A DNA stretch of 64,000 nt from DASQGA01 sp963722715. GTDB lineage: Bacteria > Actinomycetota > Thermoleophilia > Gaiellales > Gaiellaceae. Numbering within the stretch: the first letter of the stretch is position 1; each line of letters begins with the position of its first letter. A program made the position numbers and the translations under genes. The stretch is taken from assembly GCA_963722715.1 (NCBI GenBank), contig CAVROA010000009.1, positions 62,001-126,000 of the forward strand, written 5' to 3'. The notes under the pieces were generated by a model. The model was given only the letters and a program-made list of their open reading frames with translations, made no database searches and was not told the DNA's origin. Shown in pieces: positions 51,268 to 59,306 of this stretch.

Positions 51268-52540
51268 CGCGGCCGGCGACGACAAGCTCGACGTCGCCCG
51301 TCTCGTTGCCGGCGAGCCGGTTGAAGAGCGCCAGCCAGTCGCGGAGCAGTCGCGGCGTCAGGAACTTGGTGCGCACGAACTCCTTGCCCCTGAGCGCCAT
51401 GGCCCGGGCCCGGGCTGGGTCGTCGAGCACCTTCTGGAGCGCCAGCGCGCACTGCGGGATGTCGTCCACCAGGAAGCCTGTCTCGCCATCCTGGATCTGG
51501 TCGACGATACCCCCGACCCGGCCGGCAACCGTCGGCCGCCCCTTCCAGAGCCCCTCGGTCACGGTCAAGCCGAATCCCTCACGCACCGACTTCTGGATGA
51601 TCGCAGCGGAGTGCACCTGGAATGCGTTCACCTCGACGGAGCCGACGTTGTTCAGGTTCGAGAGGATGTAGATGTCCGGGTGGCCGTCCGCCGCGGCCAC
51701 GGTCTGGCTGTAGTACTCCCAGCCCTCCGGATCGTCATGGGCCATAGAGCCGACCAGCGCGAGTTGCACGTCCGGGTGATGCTCACGAAGCAGCCGCCAC
51801 GCCTCGATGACCCCGAGCGGGTCCTTCCACGGGTCGAAACGGGACACCTGCGTGACGAGGGGCCGGCTCACGTCGATCCCGAACTGGTCGACGATGTAGG
51901 CCGCGTCCTCGGCGGAGAGCGCCATGTTCTTCGGTGCGAGCGGATCGATGGCCGGCGGCCAGATGTAGGCCTGCGGAAGCCCGATGTCGGGCACGTACTG
52001 CCGGCGGTGGAAGACGGTGGCGTCGTAGCGGGCGATCGACGGTGCCAGAAAAGCAAGCACGTCCGGGTTTGGCTCCGAGACGTCGATGTGACAGCGCCAG
52101 ATCCAATGGCTCCCGAGCTCGTGCTTGAACTCCGGGACGGCGGCAGGCTGAGGGTCGTGGACGATGACGTAGTCGTAGCTCCCCTCGAGGGCTTCGGCGT
52201 TCAGGCGGTTGTACTCACGAAAGATCCGCCGCTGCTCCTCATCCAGGATTTGCGAGCCGCCCTGGATGGCGTTGTGGATTGCCTTCGTGACGTCGAAGAA
52301 TTCGTCCTGGCCGAAGATCACTTGCCACTCGGTCTCGAGGCCCGCATCCCGCATGAGCGGTACGAGCGTGTAGAGGATCTCCGCGACGCCGCCGCCGAAA
52401 GCGGTCGCTGACAGGTGGAGAACTCGCTTTCCGGCGAGCGGCTCGGCCAGGCCACGAATCTCCTCCATGAGCCCTCGCCCGGCGATGTGCGCGTAGTCGG
52501 CAAGCGACTTCTGTCCGACGTTGACGTGTTGGGGCTGCAC
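51263..52540 (-). CDS. treT: Trehalose synthase (TreT, GT4)
   Basis: 425 residues. LSATAFGGGVAEIL, VHDPQPAAVPEFKH, WRCHIDVSEPNP, the GT-B donor motif VTQVSRFDPWKDP and SVREGFGLTVTEGLWKGRPTVA match TreT, which makes trehalose from NDP-glucose and glucose in one step. It is common in Thermoleophilia and some thermophiles. GTG 52540 lies a few bases after a SigB-like promoter, so the message could be almost leaderless. Confidence 0.9.
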   Translation of the reverse strand: MQPQHVNVGQKSLADYAHIAGRGLMEEIRGLAEPLAGKRVLHLSATAFGGGVAEILYTLVPLMRDAGLETEWQVIFGQDEFFDVTKAIHNAIQGGSQILDEEQRRIFREYNRLNAEALEGSYDYVIVHDPQPAAVPEFKHELGSHWIWRCHIDVSEPNPDVLAFLAPSIARYDATVFHRRQYVPDIGLPQAYIWPPAIDPLAPKNMALSAEDAAYIVDQFGIDVSRPLVTQVSRFDPWKDPLGVIEAWRLLREHHPDVQLALVGSMAHDDPEGWEYYSQTVAAADGHPDIYILSNLNNVGSVEVNAFQVHSAAIIQKSVREGFGLTVTEGLWKGRPTVAGRVGGIVDQIQDGETGFLVDDIPQCALALQKVLDDPARARAMALRGKEFVRTKFLTPRLLRDWLALFNRLAGNETGDVELVVAGRA

Positions 52541-52551
52541 GGCGGCGCAGG

Positions 52552-52576
52552 ATACCGCGCGGTGTCCCTGTCAAAC
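52552..52576 (-). promoter_or_regulatory. SigB-like promoter before treT
   Basis: Reading on the minus strand: GTTTGA (52576-52571), 13-base spacer, CGGTAT (52557-52552). The spacing equals that before rsbW. The match to GTTTAA/GGGTAT is good at the first and four of six in the second hexamer. Confidence 0.45.
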
Positions 52577-52581
52577 CCCTC

Positions 52582-53007
52582 CTAGGACAGGTACTTCGTG
52601 AAGCGAAGCGAGGAGCCCGAACGACTCGACTCGATATCGAGCTCGTCGACGATCGCACGAATGATGGAGATGCCGAGGCCTCCCTCCTCGAGCTCGCCCC
52701 CAGCGGCGACCACATCGGCCTCGGGGTCGAACCCGATCCCCTCGTCCACAACCTCGACCGACAGCTTCTCGTTGTCGAGCTCGTACCGCACCTCGACTTC
52801 GCCTGAGCGCTGTTGGTTGTAGGCATGACGGACCACGTTCGAGCAGGCCTCGGTGAGGGCCAGCTTCAGATCGGCAACCAGCGCCGGCTCCAGCGGGCGG
52901 ACGCGGGCGAGCCCGCTGAGCGCCAGCCGGGAGAGGACGATGTACTCGGCCTTTGCAGGGATTGTGAGTGCCACGACCCCGTGTTCAAGCCTCTCTCCGC
53001 TGGTCAT
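52582..53007 (-). CDS. Anti-sigma factor kinase, RsbW/SpoIIAB-like
   Basis: 141-residue GHKL ATPase. The N box DLKLALTEACSNVVRHAYN, G1 VVDEGIGFDPE and G2 EEGGLGISIIRAIVDEL define the RsbW family, which binds a stress sigma factor and phosphorylates an RsbV-like STAS protein (candidate at 17502). It lies behind a SigB-type promoter, as expected for autoregulation. The sigma factor itself is not in the window. GGAAGGGTGGAG precedes ATG 53007. Confidence 0.92.
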   Translation of the reverse strand: MTSGERLEHGVVALTIPAKAEYIVLSRLALSGLARVRPLEPALVADLKLALTEACSNVVRHAYNQQRSGEVEVRYELDNEKLSVEVVDEGIGFDPEADVVAAGGELEEGGLGISIIRAIVDELDIESSRSGSSLRFTKYLS

Positions 53008-53039
53008 GCTCCACCCTTCCGTCGGCCGAAACTAGTCAG

Positions 53040-53064
53040 ATACCCGCCTGCGCCACGCCTAAAC
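53040..53064 (-). promoter_or_regulatory. SigB-type promoter before rsbW-like gene
   Basis: Minus strand GTTTAG (53064-53059), 13-base spacer, GGGTAT (53045-53040), then about 33 bases to the start codon. It matches the SigB/SigF consensus (GTTTAA-N12-14-GGGTAT) at 11 of 12 bases. Confidence 0.7.
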
Positions 53065-53095
53065 CTCATCGAAGCTTCCACAGTATTCAGGAGTA

Positions 53096-53932
53096 TTAGG
53101 CGGCTTTCGTTGTTTCGAGTCGCGCGCGAGCAATTGCGACCGCCTCAGCGCTCGAGTCAATCATGACGAAGTGGCGCCCAAGCCTCCGGGCGACGGCTCC
53201 GAGTGTCCCGCTACCGGCGAAGGGGTCGAGGCACCAGTCACCGGGCCGCGAGGAAGCAGCGACGATGCGCCGAAGGACACCCTCGGGCTTCTGCGTCGGA
53301 TAGCCCGTCTTCTCCCGCCCGGTGGGCGACACGATCGTGTGCCACCAGACGTCCGTCGGCAGCTTCCCTCGCGCTGCTTTCTCCGGCGTCACGAGCCCCG
53401 GTGCCATGTACGGCTCCCGCTCGACGGTCTCGGAGTCGAACCAGTAGCGCCCCCGGTCTTTCACGTAGACGAGGATCGTGTCGTGCTTGGCGGGCCACCG
53501 GCGGCGCGGCCGCGCCCCGTAGTCGTACGCCCAGACGATCTCGTTCAGGAAGCACTCCCGACCGAAGAGCTCATCGAGGAGGAGCTTCACGTAGTGCGCC
53601 TCCCGGTAGTCGATGTGGAAGTAGAGCGTCCCGGTCGGGTCGAGTAGCCGCCGCACCTCCCGCAGGCGAGGCTCGAGAAAGCCCAGATAGTCCTCGAAGT
53701 CGTCGCGATAGGAGGATTCAGACAGGAGGCGCGAGACATACCGCCGGCCGCCGAAGCCGACCCGGTCGCCGTCCGGGCCGGCCGCGGTCGCAAGCGTGCG
53801 TCGCCGTTGGGTCGAGCCGGTGTTGAAAGGCGGGTCGAGGTAGGCGAGCTGAAAGCTCTCGTCCGCGAAGGCGGGCATCACCTCGAGGTTGTCGCCGAGC
53901 AGGACGGCGTCGTCGGTCGGCTGCTGCGGCAT
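53096..53932 (-). CDS. Orphan DNA (adenine or cytosine N4) methyltransferase
   Basis: 278-residue site-specific methyltransferase. The target-base motif LDPPFNTG comes first and FAGSGTLGAVARRLGR, the SAM motif, last, so the beta class (N6-adenine or N4-cytosine). YPTQKPEGVLRRI is the conserved motif in between. No restriction enzyme or specificity subunit flanks it, suggesting a regulatory or house-keeping methylase such as CcrM-like. Target is unknown. Confidence 0.9.
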   Translation of the reverse strand: MPQQPTDDAVLLGDNLEVMPAFADESFQLAYLDPPFNTGSTQRRRTLATAAGPDGDRVGFGGRRYVSRLLSESSYRDDFEDYLGFLEPRLREVRRLLDPTGTLYFHIDYREAHYVKLLLDELFGRECFLNEIVWAYDYGARPRRRWPAKHDTILVYVKDRGRYWFDSETVEREPYMAPGLVTPEKAARGKLPTDVWWHTIVSPTGREKTGYPTQKPEGVLRRIVAASSRPGDWCLDPFAGSGTLGAVARRLGRHFVMIDSSAEAVAIARARLETTKAA

Positions 53933-53952
53933 CCGGAGCGACGGTACCGGGG

Positions 53953-55185
53953 CTAGCGGCCGGACCCGGGCGGGATCTCGGGCCGGGTTCCGAGCGTGAC
54001 GCTGATCGTTCGGCGCTCGCCGTCCCGCAGGACCGTGAAGGTGAGCTTCTCACCCGGCAGCTTTCTGGTCACGGCGCGAACGACGTCGTCCGCAGAGTCG
54101 ACGGTCTTTCCGTCGATGGCCACGATCAGATCGCCACCAGGCCTGATCCTGATGTCCTCGAACACCTGCTCCGCCCTGCCCGGCCGGAAGCCCGCCTCGG
54201 CAGCTGGAGTGCCTTGATTCACGCCCTGGACGGCGGCACCCCGGTTGGCTCCGTAGTCGAACTGCTCGGCGATCGAAGGGGTCACGGTCTGAGTAGTGAT
54301 GCCGACGTACGCATAGCGCACCTCGCCGGTTGCGATCAGCTGGGACATCGAGCGCCGCGCCGAGTTGATCGGGACGGCGAAGCCAACTCCCTCGGCGTTC
54401 CCGGACTCGCTCCGGATCTGAGCGTTGATGCCGATGACACGCCCGCGGGCGTCGAAGAGCGGCCCGCCCGAGTTCCCACGGTTGATCGGCGCATCCGTCT
54501 GGATTGCGTCCACGAGGCTGTATTCCGAGGTCAAGGAGTCGATCGAGCGCTCGGTAGCTGCCACGATGCCGGCGGTCAGCGAGGTCTCCTGGCCGAACGG
54601 GCTTCCGATCGCAGCCACCGGCTCGCCGACGACGACCCGGTCCGAATTCCCGAGCGGCACCGGCTGCAGGCGATGATCCGACGGATCGACTTTCAGGAGC
54701 CCCACGTCGTCGAAGATGTCCCACCCGACGATCTTGGCCTCGACCCGGTCGCCGTCACGGAACTCGACGTAGACGGTGGCGGCGGGATCCGCGCTCACGG
54801 ACGGCGATCCCTCACCGGCGGTCGTGATCACGTGCGAGTTCGTCAGGATGTAGCCCTTCGAAGAGACCACGAAGCCAGAGCCCTGCGAGGCACCGCCCTG
54901 ACCGTTCGCTGTGGGATCACCGAAGAGGGCGATGATCGTGACCACGCCTCCCGACCGGGCACGATAGATCGTGGACGGGGAGAAGTTGTTCCCGGGCAAC
55001 GGCTTCGCCGCGTTCGGCGCGTTGGCCGCCGGAACGCTCTCATCGGCAGCGCCGTCGGAGACCGGGACGAGCACGGTCGTCGTGCCGCCGTCGATCCAGC
55101 CGGTGGCCTTGCCGCCCACAAGGGCAAGCAAGGCGCCGAGGATCGCAGCGACCCCGACGATGACGGCTAGACCAGAAGCGCGCAC
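53953..55185 (-). CDS. HtrA/DegP-family serine protease with PDZ
   Basis: 410 residues. One N-terminal membrane segment or uncleaved signal (about 5-25), then a trypsin domain with catalytic His in ILTNSHVI, Asp in FDDVGLLKV, Ser in NRGNSGGPLF, and a C-terminal PDZ domain (about 300-400, ending DGERRTISVTLG). It degrades damaged envelope proteins. Adjacent to a two-component system, as in mycobacterial PepD-MprAB-like loci. Confidence 0.93.
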   Translation of the reverse strand: MRASGLAVIVGVAAILGALLALVGGKATGWIDGGTTTVLVPVSDGAADESVPAANAPNAAKPLPGNNFSPSTIYRARSGGVVTIIALFGDPTANGQGGASQGSGFVVSSKGYILTNSHVITTAGEGSPSVSADPAATVYVEFRDGDRVEAKIVGWDIFDDVGLLKVDPSDHRLQPVPLGNSDRVVVGEPVAAIGSPFGQETSLTAGIVAATERSIDSLTSEYSLVDAIQTDAPINRGNSGGPLFDARGRVIGINAQIRSESGNAEGVGFAVPINSARRSMSQLIATGEVRYAYVGITTQTVTPSIAEQFDYGANRGAAVQGVNQGTPAAEAGFRPGRAEQVFEDIRIRPGGDLIVAIDGKTVDSADDVVRAVTRKLPGEKLTFTVLRDGERRTISVTLGTRPEIPPGSGR

Positions 55186-55226
55186 GGGCTCTCAGAGTAG
55201 CCGGGTGGGTGCCGAAAGCCGGTCCA

Positions 55227-56660
55227 CTACCCGCGCGGGACCGTGACCGGCTCGTTTTCCCGTGGAAACGGTGCTGACACCAAGGGCAGCTCCAGCGTGA
55301 ACGTCGTCCAGCCCGGCCGTGACTCGACCTTCAGAGCACTGTCCATCCTGCGAGCAAGCTCGCCGGCGATCGCAAGGCCAAGACCGCTTCCCGACGTTTG
55401 ACCCCCCTGCGCGCGATAGAAGCGCTCGAACAGGTGCTCGAGAGCCTCTCCTGCAATACCGGGGCCGTCGTCGTGCACGGTCAGGACTGCTCGAGCGTCC
55501 GTCGATTCGACCCCGATCTCGACGCGAGTCCCCGCAGGCGTGTGCCGAAACGCATTCTCGACGAGGATGCGCACGATCTGGAGGACACGCTGCTCGTCGC
55601 CGAGGGCCATGATCGAGTCGTCCGCACGCACCGACATGTCGTAGCCGCCGGCGTCGGCGACCGCACGAAACTCATCGCACGCCGTTCGGGCAACCACGGA
55701 AAGGTCTATTTCCGCTGCCTCGACGCTGAGCTGGCCCGCATCGAGCCTCGTGAGGTCGAGGAGGTCCGTCGCGAGCTTGGTCAACCTCTCCACCTGAGCC
55801 CGCGTCTCGGTGACGAACTCCTGGCGCGTTTCGTCGTCGAGGTCCTCGTCGTCGAGAAGCTCCAGGAACCCGCCCAGAGCGAACAGCGGCGTCCTGAGCT
55901 CGTGCGACGCGTTCTGGATGAACTCGCGTCGGGCGTGGTCCAGGCGGGCCAGGTGCTGGCGCATGGAATCGAGTGCGGCGGCCAGCTGTGCAACCTCGTC
56001 GGCGCCGGTATCGACGACCGGCTGCTCGAAGTCGCCGTCGGCGATGCGCTCCGCGGCCGACTCGAGGCTGCGGAGCCGGCGGGTGAGACCCCAGGCCGCG
56101 AAGTACCCGAGGACGGTCGCCCCGAGAATGGCGAGCCCGCCCGCCAGGAGCAGGCTACGGCGCACGAGCCCGACGTTCGACAGAACGTCCCCGAGCGAGG
56201 CCGAGACAGCGACGACCGTGTTCGGATTGATCTGCCACGCCGCCTCGGCAACGTCCCGTTCTCCGTCCGTCACCCGACCGGACGCTTGCCCCTCCTCGAA
56301 GGCGCGCAGCGCCACCGTGTCTCCCTCCACCTCCTGCGAGGACACGTTCGAGTCCGCAACGACGATCGGGGCCTCAGGAGTAAGAAGTTGGTACACGACC
56401 ACGCGCGCGTTCAGCTGGCTGGCAATGTCGTCGACGAGCGTCCCGTACGTGGCGGCGTTCCCGCTCTGGTTCTGCCCGTTGAGGCTCTCCCGAACTGCCG
56501 GCATGACGGCCTCGATCCGCTCGATCTTGTCCTCCACGAGGCGGTTCTCGAGCCGGGGCACGACTGCCAGGTACACGACTCCCATCGCGATCACCACGAG
56601 GACGAAGAGGACGAAGCTGAGCTTCGTCGTCAGTGACTTGAACGGGAGAATGGCTCTCAT
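55227..56660 (-). CDS. Membrane sensor histidine kinase
   Basis: 477 residues. Two membrane helices (about 12-34 and 168-190) around a 130-residue sensor region, HAMP linker, HisKA H-box NASHELRTPLFALGG (phospho-His), and HATPase N box VENAFRHT, G1 DDGPGI, G2 GLGLA. It phosphorylates the response regulator encoded just before it. Together with HtrA downstream it may sense envelope stress; the signal is unknown. Confidence 0.95.
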   Translation of the reverse strand: MRAILPFKSLTTKLSFVLFVLVVIAMGVVYLAVVPRLENRLVEDKIERIEAVMPAVRESLNGQNQSGNAATYGTLVDDIASQLNARVVVYQLLTPEAPIVVADSNVSSQEVEGDTVALRAFEEGQASGRVTDGERDVAEAAWQINPNTVVAVSASLGDVLSNVGLVRRSLLLAGGLAILGATVLGYFAAWGLTRRLRSLESAAERIADGDFEQPVVDTGADEVAQLAAALDSMRQHLARLDHARREFIQNASHELRTPLFALGGFLELLDDEDLDDETRQEFVTETRAQVERLTKLATDLLDLTRLDAGQLSVEAAEIDLSVVARTACDEFRAVADAGGYDMSVRADDSIMALGDEQRVLQIVRILVENAFRHTPAGTRVEIGVESTDARAVLTVHDDGPGIAGEALEHLFERFYRAQGGQTSGSGLGLAIAGELARRMDSALKVESRPGWTTFTLELPLVSAPFPRENEPVTVPRG

Positions 56661-57355
56661 CGGTCGTCCCGAAACCGATAGCCGACGCCGCGGACCGTGA
56701 AGATGTAGCTCGGCTCACCCGGATCCAGCTCGATCTTCTCGCGCAGGTGCCTGACATGGACGTCGATCGTCCTCGGGTCGCGGTAGTCCGAGCCGCCCCA
56801 GAGCCTCTGCAGGAGCATCTGGCGGCTGAACACGTGGCCCGGCTGGGTGGCGAGCGTCCGCAGGAGCTCGAACTCGAGGTACGTGAGCTGCACCGGCCGG
56901 CCCTGGACGTTCACCGTGCGCCGGCCGAGGTCGATCGCGACCCCGTCAACCTCGATGATCTGGTCGGGCTCTTCGGTGGGCACCAGCTTTGCGCGGCGAA
57001 GCAACGCCCGCACACGGCTTCGGAACTCGCGAATCGAGAAAGGCTTCGTGATGTAGTCGTCCGCGCCGAGCTCGAGGCCCAGGACCTTGTCCACCTCGTC
57101 GTCGCGGGCGGTGAGCATGATGATCGGGACGGTGCTCCGCGACCGGAGCCGGCGGCAAACTTCGAGCCCGTCGAGCTTCGGTAGCGCCAGATCGAGCACG
57201 ACGAGGTCGAATTCGCCCTCGTCGAAGCGGTCGAGCGCTTCCTCGCCGTCCCGAGCCTGAACGACATGAAACCCCTCGCGCTCGAGAGGGTAGGTGAGGA
57301 GCTTTTGGATCGACTCCTCGTCGTCGACCACGAGAATGCTGGCTGGCGTCGCCAC
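56657..57355 (-). CDS. OmpR-family response regulator
   Basis: 232 residues. Receiver domain with phospho-acceptor Asp in DLVVLDLALPK, acidic pair DDEE, Lys in DYITKPFSIRE, and a winged-helix output with FELLRTLATQPGHVFSRQML and DVHVRHLREKIE. GTG 57355 gives the usual ATPASILVVDDEE start; the start codon of the kinase overlaps its stop. The promoter may include TATCCT 57368-57373 on the minus strand. Confidence 0.95.
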   Translation of the reverse strand: MATPASILVVDDEESIQKLLTYPLEREGFHVVQARDGEEALDRFDEGEFDLVVLDLALPKLDGLEVCRRLRSRSTVPIIMLTARDDEVDKVLGLELGADDYITKPFSIREFRSRVRALLRRAKLVPTEEPDQIIEVDGVAIDLGRRTVNVQGRPVQLTYLEFELLRTLATQPGHVFSRQMLLQRLWGGSDYRDPRTIDVHVRHLREKIELDPGEPSYIFTVRGVGYRFRDDR

Positions 57356-57401
57356 TGCACACAGGATACGGACGGACCCTCGCGTAGACTGCGGGCGGCT
57401 C

Positions 57402-59300
57402 ATGGCCAGCGACATGGGAGAACGACGCCGGCGGCCGCGGCGCGGATCCCTCCAGCGCCCGGTGTCGAGCAGGATCTACCGGGCCGGCTTCGCCGGCGTC
57501 GTGGTCGCGCTCCTGGTTGCCGCTTTCACCGTTGGACGCCCAGATCCTCTGCCCGAACCGAAGCTCGACCCCTCGTTCGACGAGGCGAGCGCGGTCCAGT
57601 TCGCAAGCGACTTCGCCCGACTCAACCCAAGCCGTACTCCGGGCTCGTCGGGCGCCGTTGACGCGGCTGGATGGGTGACGGAGCGGCTCGCAGACTACGG
57701 GCTGAAGGCGCACCGCCAGGCGTTCCGGGTCAATATCGCCGGTCTCGGCGAGCGCGAGGTAGTCAATCTGATTGCGGTCGTCCCAGGACGCTCCCCGGAG
57801 GCCATCGTCGTCCTGGCTCACCGCGACAACCTCGGGATCTCGCCCGGGGCCAACGACAACGCGTCGGGAACCGGAGCGCTGCTCGAGCTGGCTCGCAACG
57901 TCGCTTCGACCTCGCTCTCGCACACGCTCGTGTTGGTCTCGACGGACGGGGGAGCCTACGGCGGCATCGGCGCCGACGCTCTCGCAAGAGACCCCGGCGT
58001 GCTGCGCCAGATCGTCGGCGGCGAGGCCTCGATCGCGGCTGTGGTCAACCTCGACGGTTTGGCCGGGCCCGGGCCCCCTCGCCTTCTCTTTTCCGGAGAG
58101 ACCGCACGGACTGCAGCCACGGCCCTGGTCGCAACCGCCGCAGAGAGCATCCGCGAGCAGACACGCGAGGAGCCAGAGGCGCCCGCGGCCCTTGCGCAGC
58201 TCGTCGACCTCGCCTTTCCGTTCAGCCTCTACGAGCAGGCGCCATTCGTTGCCCGCGGCGTGCCCGCGATCACCCTCACGACTTCGGGGGTCCGGCCGCC
58301 CCGAGCCCAGACCGACACCATCGACAGCCTGCGCGGAGAGGAGCTCGGGCTGCTCGGCCGGTCAGCGCAGTCCCTGATCGCCTCGCTCGACGGCGCTCCA
58401 GAAGTGGCGAGCGGCACCCAGTCCTACCTCGCGCTCGGATCGCGCTTCCTGCGCGGATGGACGATCCAGTTCCTCTTCCTCATGGCTTTGCTTCCGTTCC
58501 TTGCAACCGTCGTCGACCTCTTCGCGCGCTCTCGCCGCCGCCACGTGCCGCTGCTGCCGGCGCTCCGGAGCCTCAGAAGCCGCCTCGGGGTCTGGCTCTG
58601 GGCGGGAGTCGTCTTCGCGCTCCTCTCTGCACTGGGCGCATTCCCGACGGGAACGGCTCGGCCCATCAACCCCGACGACCCGATCGTCGGCGACTGGCCG
58701 TACGTCGCCATCATCGGCCTCGGCGTGCTCTCGCTCCTCGGGTGGCTCATCGCCCGGCCGAGGCTGGCCCGGGCCGTTCAAGTCGACGGGGCGGACGAGC
58801 TGGGCGGCTATCTCGCGGCCCTCCTCGGGCTCGGCATGATCGCGCTCGTGGTGGCCGCATCGAACCCCTACTCGCTCCTGTTCATCCTGCCCTCACTGCA
58901 TGCATGGCTCTGGCTTCCGCAGATCCAGGACCGTCCGCTGCCGCTTCGGCTCGCCCTCTACGCGGCGGGATTCGCAGGCCCGCTGCTCCTCTTCCTCTCG
59001 TTCGCCAGCCGCTACGACCTCGGAGTGGACACCCTCTGGTACCTACCGGCCCTGGTCTCGGTCGGCTATGTGACGCTGCCGCTTCTCCTTGCCACGCTTT
59101 GCTGGGGCGCCGTCGCGGCGCAGATCGGGGCGCTCGCCCTCGGTAGATATGCGCCCTACCCGGCACCGGACGAGCGACCGGTGCGTGGCCCGATCCGCGA
59201 AACGATCAGGCGGCTCGTGCTCTTTTCCCGCAGCCGAAGTCGCACGAGCGGCCGCGAGGAGGAGGTAGAGCCGGAGCGACTGCGCTCCGTTGGCCCCTGA
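57402..59300 (+). CDS. M28-like peptidase fused to polytopic membrane region
   Basis: 632 residues. After a first membrane helix (about 26-46), an extracytoplasmic M28 Zn-aminopeptidase-like domain (about 60-325) shows AHRDNLG and GANDNASGTGALLELAR, the zinc ligands. The usual catalytic Glu pair (EExGLxGS) is replaced by STDGGAYGGIGAD. About eight membrane helices follow (about 350-600). Proteins of this kind could process lipid-linked peptides; activity is doubtful. ATG 57402 is chosen from the hydrophobic start. Confidence 0.78.
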   Translation: MASDMGERRRRPRRGSLQRPVSSRIYRAGFAGVVVALLVAAFTVGRPDPLPEPKLDPSFDEASAVQFASDFARLNPSRTPGSSGAVDAAGWVTERLADYGLKAHRQAFRVNIAGLGEREVVNLIAVVPGRSPEAIVVLAHRDNLGISPGANDNASGTGALLELARNVASTSLSHTLVLVSTDGGAYGGIGADALARDPGVLRQIVGGEASIAAVVNLDGLAGPGPPRLLFSGETARTAATALVATAAESIREQTREEPEAPAALAQLVDLAFPFSLYEQAPFVARGVPAITLTTSGVRPPRAQTDTIDSLRGEELGLLGRSAQSLIASLDGAPEVASGTQSYLALGSRFLRGWTIQFLFLMALLPFLATVVDLFARSRRRHVPLLPALRSLRSRLGVWLWAGVVFALLSALGAFPTGTARPINPDDPIVGDWPYVAIIGLGVLSLLGWLIARPRLARAVQVDGADELGGYLAALLGLGMIALVVAASNPYSLLFILPSLHAWLWLPQIQDRPLPLRLALYAAGFAGPLLLFLSFASRYDLGVDTLWYLPALVSVGYVTLPLLLATLCWGAVAAQIGALALGRYAPYPAPDERPVRGPIRETIRRLVLFSRSRSRTSGREEEVEPERLRSVGP

Positions 59301-59306
59301 TACCAG

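Noticed and set aside
53040..53095. Direct repeat AATACT..AATACT as a terminator for the methyltransferase
   Set aside because: It lies upstream of the methyltransferase stop orientation and does not form a hairpin; only noted as local AT-rich sequence.
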